The translations under genes and the position numbers were made by a program. Positions 8,458 through 16,284 of a DNA stretch of 64,000 nucleotides are shown piece by piece. The first letter of the stretch is position 1. Every line of letters begins with the position of its first letter. The notes beneath the pieces were generated by a model. That model searched no databases, had not been told where the DNA came from, and was given only the letters and a program-made list of their open reading frames with translations. Location of the stretch: NCBI RefSeq assembly GCF_013391805.1, contig NZ_CP058364.1:1426501-1490500 (forward strand), in the 5' to 3' direction. Source of the stretch: Galbibacter sp. BG1. Lineage in GTDB: Bacteria > Bacteroidota > Bacteroidia > Flavobacteriales > Flavobacteriaceae.

Positions 8458-10140
8458 TTATACAGATTCTAAAACAGATTCCCTTTTTGGCTTTTTATCT
8501 GATGGATTTTCTTCCGTAGGAATATTGAAAGCTTTATTTGAAAAATTCGGTTGTGGTGTTCCACTAGAGCTGTTATTCAATGCGCCCACGAGCCTATCTA
8601 ATATGGCATTTGCATACCAGCCATTTCTAAAATGGAACCCCACTTTGGTCCAGTAGGAGCTCGTAGCAAGGGAAGGAGCGAGCATTTGGCCCACAACTGT
8701 AATTCCATACAGTAATAAAACACCTGCAATAAGCACAGTAATTATCATATTTGGTTGTGAAAGAGTTGGTAATTGGGTAGCTAGTAATAAATGGGTTGCA
8801 CTTTCCAAGGTAAAAAATGCAGCAGCTACAAGGGTTGCCATTATTGTGGTTCTAAGTATTCCAGATTTAAAACCATTGGCGTCTATTGTTGGAGCAAGCA
8901 TTTGAGATAACCCCATAACTATTATAGCTCCAGTTGCCAAGAGGGAAAGTTCTTCCAGGGGATCGATTCCCCAAGCGAACGAGAATGCCAGATATACCGC
9001 CATGGCCAGGAATACACTTAACAACAACCTTGGGATACTCCCCAGTCTCTCTGGTAGCGCCACCTTATTGGAGCGTACCGTATCGATAACACTGCCGGAC
9101 GACAAAAATGCGTGGGCTTTATAAAAAGAGTGGGCCACCAAGTGAAGCATGGCTGCTGGATATACTCCGAGTCCGCAGATCATTAACATAAATCCCATAT
9201 GGGCCACACTAGAATAGCCTAGAGCAGTTTTTACTGAAGGTTGCGTAAGGAATGCCACGGAAGCAAACCACCCTGTAAATCCACCGAATATAATTAAAAT
9301 CACCGGTGCTAGGGTAGTGCCTTCCACAACAAAAGCAAATCTAGTTATTAAAAACGGACCCGCATTTAGTAGTCCAGCGTGGAGTAGGGCAGATACTGGA
9401 GTAGGCGTTTCCATTACTTCTATAAGCCAACCGTGAAATGGGAATTGAGCCGATTTAAAGATGGCAGCAAGGGCCAAAAACACACCTGCGAGTTCCACAT
9501 TCGCAAAATTACTTTGCAGCGCTTGGTTTTCTTTTATCTGTTGAAAGATTGTTCCTAAATCTCCAGTTCCAAAGTGGTTGTAAAGCAATACAAAGGCAAT
9601 GAAAAGGCTGAGGTCTCCAGCTCTTGCCATGATAAACTTCTTTTTGGCCGCAATAATGGCCCGAGGTCTATCCGAATAGAAAACGAGGAGCCTATGCAGG
9701 GAAATACTAGTTAATACCCATGAAAGGAATAACAGGCCTAAGTTTCCAGAGAGTACCAGTAGCTGAACAGAAGCGATGGTGGCGCAGAGCCTACCGAGAA
9801 AAGCGCCTTGACGCTGATCCCCATCTAAGTAGTTGAAACTAAATTTTACGATTATGAATCCGAGTAAAGCAATCATTGAAAACATAAGGATGCTCAACGG
9901 ATCTAAACGCAAGGAGAGTCCTATTTCGTAAAATCCTATTGTCATGGTTTGTACCGCATCGTTTTGCAGTATAAAAAAACCGCTTACAGCGGCGATTACA
10001 ATAGTGAAAATAGTAGTGAAAGAGCTGAAACTTTTAACAATACTTGGCTTTCCTCCTGGCTGAAACCACGATGCGAGCGCGCAAATGGCAAATGCTACAG
10101 GAGAGAGTAGTACGAGCGTAGCAATTAAATTTTCTGTCAT
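8458..10140 (-). CDS. dabB: DabB, proton-antiporter-like membrane subunit of the inorganic carbon pump
   Basis: A 560-residue, very hydrophobic protein of the NuoL/MrpA (Proton_antipo_M) family with about 13-14 membrane segments. Typical landmarks are GDLSLFIAFVLLY, FPFHGWLIEVMETPTPVS followed by ALLHAGLLNAGPFL, and LGYSSVAHMGFM. Homologues include complex I subunit L and Mrp antiporter subunits, but no other nuo or mrp gene is near and the downstream partner is dabA, so DabB is the best reading. It is expected to carry the cation flux that powers DabA. The C-terminal 40 residues are polar and Pro/Ser/Lys-rich. It starts 31 bp after a small gene of unknown function in the same operon. Confidence 0.9.
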   Translation of the reverse strand: MTENLIATLVLLSPVAFAICALASWFQPGGKPSIVKSFSSFTTIFTIVIAAVSGFFILQNDAVQTMTIGFYEIGLSLRLDPLSILMFSMIALLGFIIVKFSFNYLDGDQRQGAFLGRLCATIASVQLLVLSGNLGLLFLSWVLTSISLHRLLVFYSDRPRAIIAAKKKFIMARAGDLSLFIAFVLLYNHFGTGDLGTIFQQIKENQALQSNFANVELAGVFLALAAIFKSAQFPFHGWLIEVMETPTPVSALLHAGLLNAGPFLITRFAFVVEGTTLAPVILIIFGGFTGWFASVAFLTQPSVKTALGYSSVAHMGFMLMICGLGVYPAAMLHLVAHSFYKAHAFLSSGSVIDTVRSNKVALPERLGSIPRLLLSVFLAMAVYLAFSFAWGIDPLEELSLLATGAIIVMGLSQMLAPTIDANGFKSGILRTTIMATLVAAAFFTLESATHLLLATQLPTLSQPNMIITVLIAGVLLLYGITVVGQMLAPSLATSSYWTKVGFHFRNGWYANAILDRLVGALNNSSSGTPQPNFSNKAFNIPTEENPSDKKPKRESVLESV

Positions 10141-10171
10141 ATCAGATTTTTAAAAATGTATTTAAATTTTG

Positions 10172-10462
10172 TTATTCTGCTATTTCTACAGTTATCGAAG
10201 AATTAATATGCACTGGGGCGTTCTTTTCTTGGGCGGCACTTATTAGATCCATTAATTGTTTTTTACTTTTCCTTAATTCCCCTATTCGGATTACGGAATA
10301 TTCGTCTTTTGTTCCAAAACGCTCCTCATGGCTCCAGTTTCTGCATTCGTGGAAGTTTATTTTTTTATCAAACAGATAACCTAAAATTTCTTTTGCATCT
10401 GTTGCGGAGAATGCTCCTTTAACGAGTTCGCATTTTTGACTTTCCAAAACTTGTGTTTCCAT
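10172..10462 (-). CDS. Conserved hypothetical protein leading the dab operon, 96 aa
   Basis: A small soluble protein with no signal peptide or membrane segment. It starts METQVLESQKCELVKGAFSA and has a mixed alpha/beta look, with the blocks DAKEILGYLFDKKINFHECR, ERFGTKDEYSVIRIGELRKS and a C-terminal strand VHINSSITVEIAE. I do not recognise a named domain. It is the first gene of the dabB-dabA transcript and is only 97 bp from the divergent LysR gene. In some chemolithoautotrophs dab loci carry a PII-like accessory gene; this protein has a comparable size but no PII signature that I can see. An accessory or regulatory role in carbon uptake is inference from position only. Confidence 0.75.
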   Translation of the reverse strand: METQVLESQKCELVKGAFSATDAKEILGYLFDKKINFHECRNWSHEERFGTKDEYSVIRIGELRKSKKQLMDLISAAQEKNAPVHINSSITVEIAE

Positions 10463-10503
10463 AATTTTATGATTTTTAGATTTTTACTGAGGCAAATATC
10501 CAG

Positions 10504-10543
10504 ATTAGATTTCATAAATTTTTATTTATATTTACTATCTAAT
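10504..10543. promoter_or_regulatory. Nested inverted repeats between lysR and the dab operon
   Basis: Two inverted repeats share almost the same centre. The outer is ATTAGAT (10504-10510) with ATCTAAT (10537-10543). The inner is ATAAAT (10514-10519) with ATTTAT (10524-10529). They lie in the 96-bp divergent promoter region and end 15 bp before the lysR start. LysR regulators usually bind such a site and control both themselves and the opposite gene, so this is the likely operator. Confidence 0.5.
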
Positions 10544-10558
10544 ACATAAAAATAATTT

Positions 10559-11452
10559 ATGAATTACACATTGCACCAACTTCAAATATTCTTAAAAGTT
10601 GTGGAAACCAAGAGTATTACCAAGGCTTCGGAAGAATTATTTATGACGCAACCAGCGGTTTCCATTCAGCTAAAAAACTTTCAAGAACAGTTCGAAATTT
10701 CTTTAACAGAAATTGTAGGAAGACAACTTTTTGTAACGGAATTTGGATATGAAATTGCGGCTATCGCGGAGCGGGTGATACAGGAATTGAATATCATCAA
10801 CTATAAAACACAGGCTTTTAAAGGAATTCTGGCAGGGAAACTTACAATTTCCTCGGCTTCTACAGGAAAATACGTAATCCCTTATTTTTTATCGGATTTT
10901 TTGGAAATGCATACGGGAATTGATTTAACGCTGGATGTTACCAATAAAACGAGGGTTATAGAAAGCCTTAAGCAGAATGAAACTGACTTTGCATTGGTAT
11001 CTACAGTTCCCGATAAGATGGATCTTGAAGAGGAAATTTTAATGGAAAACAAACTTTATTTGGTAGGGAATCGACCAAAAAAAGAAAACAATATACCGCT
11101 TATCTATAGAGAAGAAGGGTCTGCTACCCGCATGGCAATGCAGGAATACTTTAGTAATCATCTTAAAGGAAAAAGAAAGCGTATGGAATTAACCTCTAAC
11201 GAAGCTGTAAAACAAGCTGTTATTGCGGGTTTGGGCTATTCCATAATGCCATTGATAGGTATCCACACAGAGTTGGAAGCAGAGCAGTTGTATATTTTAC
11301 CATCTAAAAAATTGCCTATAAAAACGGAGTGGCGTTTGGTATGGTTAAAAGGAAAAAAGCTCTCGCCCGTAGCATCTGCCTATCTTCAATTTATAAAGGA
11401 GCATAAGCAAAACATACTTAAAAAGCATTTTAAATGGGTAGACGATTTTTAA
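10559..11452 (+). CDS. LysR family transcriptional regulator of the dab locus
   Basis: A 297-residue LysR-type regulator. The N-terminal winged helix-turn-helix is clear: YTLHQLQIFLKVVETKSITK, then ASEELFMTQPAVSIQLKNF. Residues about 90-290 are the periplasmic-binding-protein-like effector domain (GKLTISSASTGKYVIPYFLS at its start). The sequence resembles the CbbR/CynR/CysB group. It is divergent from the dab operon, with nested inverted repeats between them, which strongly suggests it controls dab expression, perhaps in response to carbon status. The effector molecule cannot be read from sequence. Close LysR-dab pairs are known in other bacteria. Confidence 0.92.
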   Translation: MNYTLHQLQIFLKVVETKSITKASEELFMTQPAVSIQLKNFQEQFEISLTEIVGRQLFVTEFGYEIAAIAERVIQELNIINYKTQAFKGILAGKLTISSASTGKYVIPYFLSDFLEMHTGIDLTLDVTNKTRVIESLKQNETDFALVSTVPDKMDLEEEILMENKLYLVGNRPKKENNIPLIYREEGSATRMAMQEYFSNHLKGKRKRMELTSNEAVKQAVIAGLGYSIMPLIGIHTELEAEQLYILPSKKLPIKTEWRLVWLKGKKLSPVASAYLQFIKEHKQNILKKHFKWVDDF

Positions 11453-11483
11453 TAGTTTAAGGGAAGCCTTTTTTAAGGGAAAT

Positions 11484-12239
11484 TTATTTGTATTCTTTAA
11501 GGGAAAGTTTTTGCCCATCGAATTCAGCATAGGTAAAATAATGAATCCAATCCCCTAGATTTACATATTTGCTATTGTTTTTTAGGTTAATTTCCATGGG
11601 TAAATGACGGTGTCCAAAAATAAAGTAATCCCTATGTTTATCCTCTAACTTACGTTTGCAATATTGCACCAGCCATTCATTTTCTTCTCCAAGGAATTTT
11701 ATGTCTTCGTCTCCCGAAATTAGTTTGTTTTTTACTGAGAGGTATTGAGCTAATTTTACCCCTAAGTCGGGATGTAACCATCTAAAAAACCACTTGGCAA
11801 TAGGGTTGGTAAATACCTTCTTCATTCGCTTATAGCCTTTGTCCCCTGGGCCCAAACCGTCTCCGTGCCCAATAAAAAACGTTTGCCCGTTAAAGGTATA
11901 TTCTTGTGGAGTATGGTAAACGGGAATGCTTAGTTCTTCTTCAAAATAACCATTCATCCAAAGATCGTGGTTGCCAACAAAATAATAGATGGGAATCCCG
12001 GAGTCGGTAATTTCTGCCAGTTTTCCGAAGGTACGCGTAAACCCTTTTGGGATAACGGTTTTGTATTCAAACCAAAAATCGAACAAATCCCCCAATAAAA
12101 AAATTGCGGCTGCATCTTGTTTAACTTCATCTAGCCAAGCGACAAAGCGTTTTTCCCGAGTAGCACTCTCTTTTCTGCTGGGTGCACCTAAATGGTTGTC
12201 GGATGCGAAGTATATTTTTTTTCCTTTAGGGATGTTCAT
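11484..12239 (-). CDS. lpxH: UDP-2,3-diacylglucosamine diphosphatase LpxH
   Basis: A 251-residue calcineurin-like metallophosphoesterase that cleaves UDP-2,3-diacylglucosamine to lipid X in lipid A synthesis, at the cytoplasmic face of the inner membrane. Metal-binding motifs are in order: ASDNHLG (D, H), GDLFDFW (D), VGNHDLW (N, H), GHGDGLG (H) and FGHRHLP (H, H). Length is typical. The bulky Bacteroidota-type LpxH keeps the same motifs. It is downstream of queD on the same strand, separated by a GC-rich structured element. Confidence 0.92.
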   Translation of the reverse strand: MNIPKGKKIYFASDNHLGAPSRKESATREKRFVAWLDEVKQDAAAIFLLGDLFDFWFEYKTVIPKGFTRTFGKLAEITDSGIPIYYFVGNHDLWMNGYFEEELSIPVYHTPQEYTFNGQTFFIGHGDGLGPGDKGYKRMKKVFTNPIAKWFFRWLHPDLGVKLAQYLSVKNKLISGDEDIKFLGEENEWLVQYCKRKLEDKHRDYFIFGHRHLPMEINLKNNSKYVNLGDWIHYFTYAEFDGQKLSLKEYK

Positions 12240-12273
12240 TTGTTGATTTTAAATGATAAATATAAGCAGTTTT

Positions 12274-12369
12274 GCGTTAGGGATTGCAACAAGCTACCCC
12301 GGCGAAAAGCGAAGCTATTCTGCCGTGTAGCGTGGAAAGCCCGCCCCAACATTTTCGTTGGGGAACGCC
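12274..12369. repeat. GC-rich structured intergenic element between queD and lpxH
   Basis: A short stretch clearly richer in G+C than its surroundings. It begins GCGTTAGGGATTG (12274-12286), contains GGAAAGCCCG near 12334, and ends with a hairpin CCCCAAC (12344-12350) / GTTGGGG (12357-12363). The start and end blocks match in my memory a degenerate repeat found behind many genes in flavobacteria. It directly follows the queD stop codon on the minus strand, so it may also act as a transcription end or attenuator. Confidence 0.45.
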
Positions 12370-12822
12370 CTAGTTATTATCGACCGCATACCACTCTGCA
12401 AACGAAGTTTCCGTTTCTTGTAGTTTTAAAGAATGGAGCGAAATATGTTCTGGGAGTCGTTTCTTTATTTTTTCTGCAAAATCGATGACCATGTTTTCGC
12501 TAGTGGGTTGGTAATCTACCAAAATAACATTGTGCCCTCGGCTAGAGAGCTCTTTGGCCAACTCTACGTGAGGTGTGTTTTTGTTAAAAACCGTCGCATG
12601 GTCGAACACATCTACAATATCCTGCTTCACTATTTTTTTGAGATCGCCAAAATCTATTACCATTCCCAATTTTACGTGGGAAGTGTCCTTAATGGGCTCA
12701 CCAATTACCGTTACCGACAGCTTGTAGCTATGGCCGTGCACATTCCTGCATTTTCCATCGTACCCGTACAACGCGTGGCCAGTTTCAAAATTAAATTGTT
12801 TGGTGATGCGTATCTTGCTCAT
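12370..12822 (-). CDS. queD: 6-carboxytetrahydropterin synthase QueD
   Basis: A 150-residue 6-pyruvoyltetrahydropterin synthase-fold enzyme. QueD makes 6-carboxy-tetrahydropterin from dihydroneopterin triphosphate, the second step to queuosine. Zn-binding His are in FETGHALYGYDGKCRNVHGHSY, which also holds the catalytic Cys. The C-terminal TSFAEW matches the Glu region. Its length of 150 fits Bacteroidota versions. A TANNTTTG-like box (TATCTTTG on the minus strand, 12841-12848) lies just upstream, without a clear -33 element. Confidence 0.9.
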   Translation of the reverse strand: MSKIRITKQFNFETGHALYGYDGKCRNVHGHSYKLSVTVIGEPIKDTSHVKLGMVIDFGDLKKIVKQDIVDVFDHATVFNKNTPHVELAKELSSRGHNVILVDYQPTSENMVIDFAEKIKKRLPEHISLHSLKLQETETSFAEWYAVDNN

Positions 12823-12961
12823 TTCCTTCTATAATTTCTGCAAAGATAAGGGGTTTTTTAATTGTAAATAAATCGGTTTGCCAGCTTCTATTTTGTTAGC
12901 ATATATGATTAACTACCGCAATAATTGTATATTTAGCTTTCATTATAAGAACTACCAACTT

Positions 12962-13822
12962 ATGAGGTCTGTTTTAATCTTTTTTGCTTTTGGACTACTT
13001 TTTTCGTGCCAGCAAAACCATGTAAAAAAGGAAACTAAAAAACCATTTAGTGACCCGGAAAAAACTTTAAAAGTGCTATTGATTGGGACTTTTCACTTCG
13101 AAAATTTCAATCCTAAAAATAATTCAGATATAGTACAAAAACAGGTAATAGATGTGTTAACTGATAAAAGCCAAGCAGAATTAGATTTGATTTCCCAAAA
13201 AATCGCAGATTTTAAACCCGATAAGATATTTGTTGAATACCCTTTTAAAAATCAATCCAGATTAGACAGCGTTTTCAAGGCATGGCCTCAAAATGTTGAC
13301 TATAAAGCTCAAACTAGGGATGAGATTTACCAAATTGGTTTTCGAGTGGGAAAGTACTTAAATCACAATAGAATTTATGCAATTGATGTGAAAACAAGTT
13401 TTCCTTATGATAGTTTAAAAACCCAAATGAAAAAAGCTGGACAATTTGACTTAATTGAAAAAGATGAAAAGGACTTAGAAAGCTTGGAAGAAACCGCTAA
13501 GAAATTATTCAACTCCGAGAAAACTTTATCGGAGATTCTTTTCTTTTATAATGAACCAGAATACAGGAGGAATGATATTGGCTGGTATGTGTCATTAGCA
13601 AATCAAGGTGGAGAACTCAATAATTTTGTAGGATCACATTTAGCGTCGGAATGGTATAAAAGAAATCTTCAGATGTATTCGCTTGTTCAAAAAAGAATTA
13701 AAAAAGAAGATAGTCGTATTATGATTTTAGCTGGGGCTAGTCATATTGCAATGTTTAAAAGTTTTATTGATTATAATCCTGATTGGGAATCTATAGAGCT
13801 AAAAGAGATAATGTCCAAATAA
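12962..13822 (+). CDS. DUF5694 domain lipoprotein
   Basis: A 286-residue protein from the Met at 12962, which begins a lipoprotein signal (RSVLIFFAFGLLFSC, lipobox LFSC); an upstream in-frame ATG would put 28 odd residues before it. The mature part matches DUF5694: LLIGTFHFENFNPKNN, KIFVEYPFKNQ, YQIGFRVGKYL, and the C-terminal RIMILAGASHIAMF. These GTFHF and GASH blocks resemble the TraB/PrgY/ChaN-like fold, whose members are suspected hydrolases, but no activity is proven. It stands alone, with its own promoter region, and is likely anchored in the outer or inner membrane facing the periplasm. Confidence 0.82.
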   Translation: MRSVLIFFAFGLLFSCQQNHVKKETKKPFSDPEKTLKVLLIGTFHFENFNPKNNSDIVQKQVIDVLTDKSQAELDLISQKIADFKPDKIFVEYPFKNQSRLDSVFKAWPQNVDYKAQTRDEIYQIGFRVGKYLNHNRIYAIDVKTSFPYDSLKTQMKKAGQFDLIEKDEKDLESLEETAKKLFNSEKTLSEILFFYNEPEYRRNDIGWYVSLANQGGELNNFVGSHLASEWYKRNLQMYSLVQKRIKKEDSRIMILAGASHIAMFKSFIDYNPDWESIELKEIMSK

Positions 13823-13988
13823 CCATATTTTATCATCAAAATATTGGCAGTATTTATTTAGCTGAAGATTTACCATCATTCATTAAATAAGAGAGATTCT
13901 GAAATTTATATTGGTCAATCTTAATTGTTGTTATTAAATTGCTGATAATTGCACATTGTAAACCCTGAATTTAAACAATTTAACCGTT

Positions 13989-14801
13989 ATGAAATTAACT
14001 TATGCCCCGAATGAGCATTCTCTGCTCCGTACTTTATTTTTGTTTGTTTTGATTTTTTCCCTCACTTCCTGTGCATCAGACAAAGATGATGTCATGGAAG
14101 AAGATCCAGAAATGGCCGTGGAAGACCCAGCGGAGCCGGATAATCCCGAAACACCCAGTGAAGACCCTCAAGCAGGATGCGACGATGTTTCAAAATATAT
14201 TTTTAATGAAAAAGATGGCTTGGTAAAAGTGGAGTTTGAAAATGCCCTTTTTATAAAAGAAGAGTGGAAGCAGGAAGCGAGCGAGCAAAACTTTTCGGGA
14301 GAAGGCTATATGGTTTGGACGGGGGATGAAAATTTAGGAAATCCTGGCGTTGGAGCGACAAGCTTTAAAATTAAAATTAACAATCCCGGGACATATCAAT
14401 TTTTATGGAAATCTGCCGTAACCATTGGAAGTAATGGTACCGAGCATAACGATACTTGGTTGCGCTTCGACGATGCCGATGATTTCTACGGAAAGAAAGG
14501 AGAAAGCATTGTATATCCCAAAGGGCGAAATAAAACCCCAAATCCAGAAGGTGCTACAAAAGATGGCTGGTTCAAAATCTACCGAAGTGGAAACGATCTT
14601 GGCTTTAAATGGCAAGCACGTACCTTTGATAACAATGCACATGATATTTTTGTGGAATTTAAAGAACCTGGAGTTTATACCATGGAAATTTCTGCCCGTT
14701 CCAAAGGGCATGCTATAGATGCATTTGTGCTTTTTACAGAAGCGTTCGGAAAAAATAATGCCATGGACGCCGAAACTTTTAGCGAGATTACCTGCAACTA
14801 A
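13989..14801 (+). CDS. Hypothetical lipoprotein with acidic linker, 270 aa
   Basis: It has a lipoprotein signal peptide (LFLFVLIFSLTSC, lipobox LTSC), then a Asp/Glu/Pro-rich linker of about 40 residues (MEEDPEMAVEDPAEPDNPET and on) that looks like a spacer lifting the domain off the membrane and may act as a surface-export signal. The C-terminal 200 residues have a beta-sandwich look, with KVEFENALF, GYMVWTGDENLG, PGTYQFLWKSAV, NDTWLRFDDADDF and GVYTMEISARSKGHAIDAFV. This is reminiscent of carbohydrate-binding jelly-roll domains (CBM6-like). No catalytic residues are evident. I do not recognise a named family; a role in binding an external glycan is a guess. Confidence 0.7.
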   Translation: MKLTYAPNEHSLLRTLFLFVLIFSLTSCASDKDDVMEEDPEMAVEDPAEPDNPETPSEDPQAGCDDVSKYIFNEKDGLVKVEFENALFIKEEWKQEASEQNFSGEGYMVWTGDENLGNPGVGATSFKIKINNPGTYQFLWKSAVTIGSNGTEHNDTWLRFDDADDFYGKKGESIVYPKGRNKTPNPEGATKDGWFKIYRSGNDLGFKWQARTFDNNAHDIFVEFKEPGVYTMEISARSKGHAIDAFVLFTEAFGKNNAMDAETFSEITCN

Positions 14802-14898
14802 TTTGCCTTGGTGAACCCAAGTGAGGTGTAGGAATAAAAATTTGAGAATTGGCCTAAGATGCAGTTTACTCTTAAATCTAACTTAGTGGGTAAAACCA

Positions 14899-14929
14899 TT
14901 GTGTTTTCTGCTGAAAAGGAGTACTTTTG
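14899..14929 (+). promoter_or_regulatory. Bacteroidota-type promoter for trhO
   Basis: TTG at 14899-14901, a 20-bp spacer, then TACTTTTG at 14922-14929. This is a full match to the TTG-N17-23-TAnnTTTG consensus used by the primary sigma factor in Flavobacterium. The predicted start of transcription is about 30 nt before the trhO ATG. Confidence 0.65.
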
Positions 14930-14967
14930 TAAAAAATTATTCTTTAACCTTAATATATTAGTATAGC

Positions 14968-15999
14968 ATGCAACTGTACAATAACTTAAGCGCAGAAGAA
15001 AGGGCAGCGCTTATTGAAGAAGCTGGTAAAGACCGTTTAACGATCTCTTTCTACCAATACGCTAAAATTGGAAACCCACAAATTTTAAGAAATCACTTAT
15101 TTCTGGCCTGGAATGATATGGACGTTCTTGGAAGGATTTATGTAGCACACGAAGGCATTAATGCCCAGTTATCGGTGCCTGCCGATAATTTCTCTACATT
15201 TAAAGCACATTTAGACTCTATTACGTTTTTAGAGAATGTACGTTTAAACATTGCCATAGAACACGACAATTTTGCCTTTTTAAAATTGAAGGTAAAAGTG
15301 CGCGATAAAATCGTAGCAGATGGGCTTAACGATGAGGCTTTCGATGTTACCAATAAAGGGGTTCATGTAGATGCTATAAAGTTTAACGAACTTATTGAAG
15401 ACCCTAACACGGTATTGGTAGATATGCGAAACCACTACGAGAGTGAAATAGGCCATTTTAAAAACGCCGTAACACCAGATGTAGATACATTTAGGGATTC
15501 TTTGCCAATTATAGAGGAAGACTTAAAGGACCACAAAGAAGATAAAAACTTGGTGATGTATTGCACCGGTGGTATTCGCTGTGAGAAAGCAAGCGCTTAT
15601 TACAAGCACAAAGGATTTAAAAATGTTTTCCAGCTGGAAGGAGGTATTATTAATTACGTGCGGCAAGTAGAGGCCAATAAACTGGAGAACAAATTTATTG
15701 GAAAGAATTTTGTGTTCGATGAGCGTCGTTCAGAGAGAATTAGCGAAGACGTTATTGCTAATTGTCACCAATGTGGGAAGCCTTGCGATACCCACGTTAA
15801 TTGTGCCAATGAGGCGTGTCATTTATTATTCATTCAGTGTGAGGAATGTGCAGAAAAAATGAATAACTGCTGTTCTACCGACTGTATGGATATTGTTGCT
15901 TTGCCATACGAAGAGCAAAAGGCGCTTAGAAAGGGTAAAGGAGTAAGTAATTTGATCTTTAAAAAAGGAAGGTCGGAAGTTTTAAAGTTTAAGAAATAG
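14968..15999 (+). CDS. trhO: tRNA uridine(34) hydroxylase TrhO (YceA, rhodanese-related)
   Basis: A 343-residue protein of the YceA/TrhO family, which uses O2 to hydroxylate U34 of certain tRNAs to ho5U. The N-terminal acylphosphatase-like region includes FYQYAKIGNPQILRN and VAHEGINAQLS. The central rhodanese domain has the active loop YCTGGIRCEKASAY with the key Cys near residue 198. The C-terminal part holds a Cys-rich cluster (NCHQCGKPCDTHVNCANEAC, then CEECAEKMNNCCSTDC) likely to bind metal. The start is preceded by a strong promoter. Typical length for the long form of the family. Confidence 0.94.
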   Translation: MQLYNNLSAEERAALIEEAGKDRLTISFYQYAKIGNPQILRNHLFLAWNDMDVLGRIYVAHEGINAQLSVPADNFSTFKAHLDSITFLENVRLNIAIEHDNFAFLKLKVKVRDKIVADGLNDEAFDVTNKGVHVDAIKFNELIEDPNTVLVDMRNHYESEIGHFKNAVTPDVDTFRDSLPIIEEDLKDHKEDKNLVMYCTGGIRCEKASAYYKHKGFKNVFQLEGGIINYVRQVEANKLENKFIGKNFVFDERRSERISEDVIANCHQCGKPCDTHVNCANEACHLLFIQCEECAEKMNNCCSTDCMDIVALPYEEQKALRKGKGVSNLIFKKGRSEVLKFKK

Positions 16000-16284
16000 T
16001 TTTACTTGGTAAGGAACATTTTGGTCATTTATTTTTTAGATTGACATAATTGGGGGCTAAGCCTTTGGTAGCTTATATAAAAGATTATAGGATCCTGGTT
16101 GAAGGTTATGTTGTAGGGTGACAATAACTTTTTATAAAGAACCTTATAAAGAGTCCATTCAAGGTAAAGCATAAATTTACTTTAAACTAAATTGAAAATA
16201 CTATCTTTACGATAGTTAAAAATTTTTATGAACCTTAACCGAAAAGTGGATTGAAAACGCTTTTTCGGTACAATATATAAAATT

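Noticed and set aside
8458-10140. NuoL subunit of respiratory complex I or an Mrp antiporter subunit
   Set aside because: No other nuo or mrp genes are present, and the next gene is dabA with its Zn-site residues intact, so DabB is the better call.
12878-12961. Upstream extension of the DUF5694 gene from the ATG-like start at 12878
   Set aside because: The lipoprotein signal begins at 12962; the extra residues would bury it and look non-coding.
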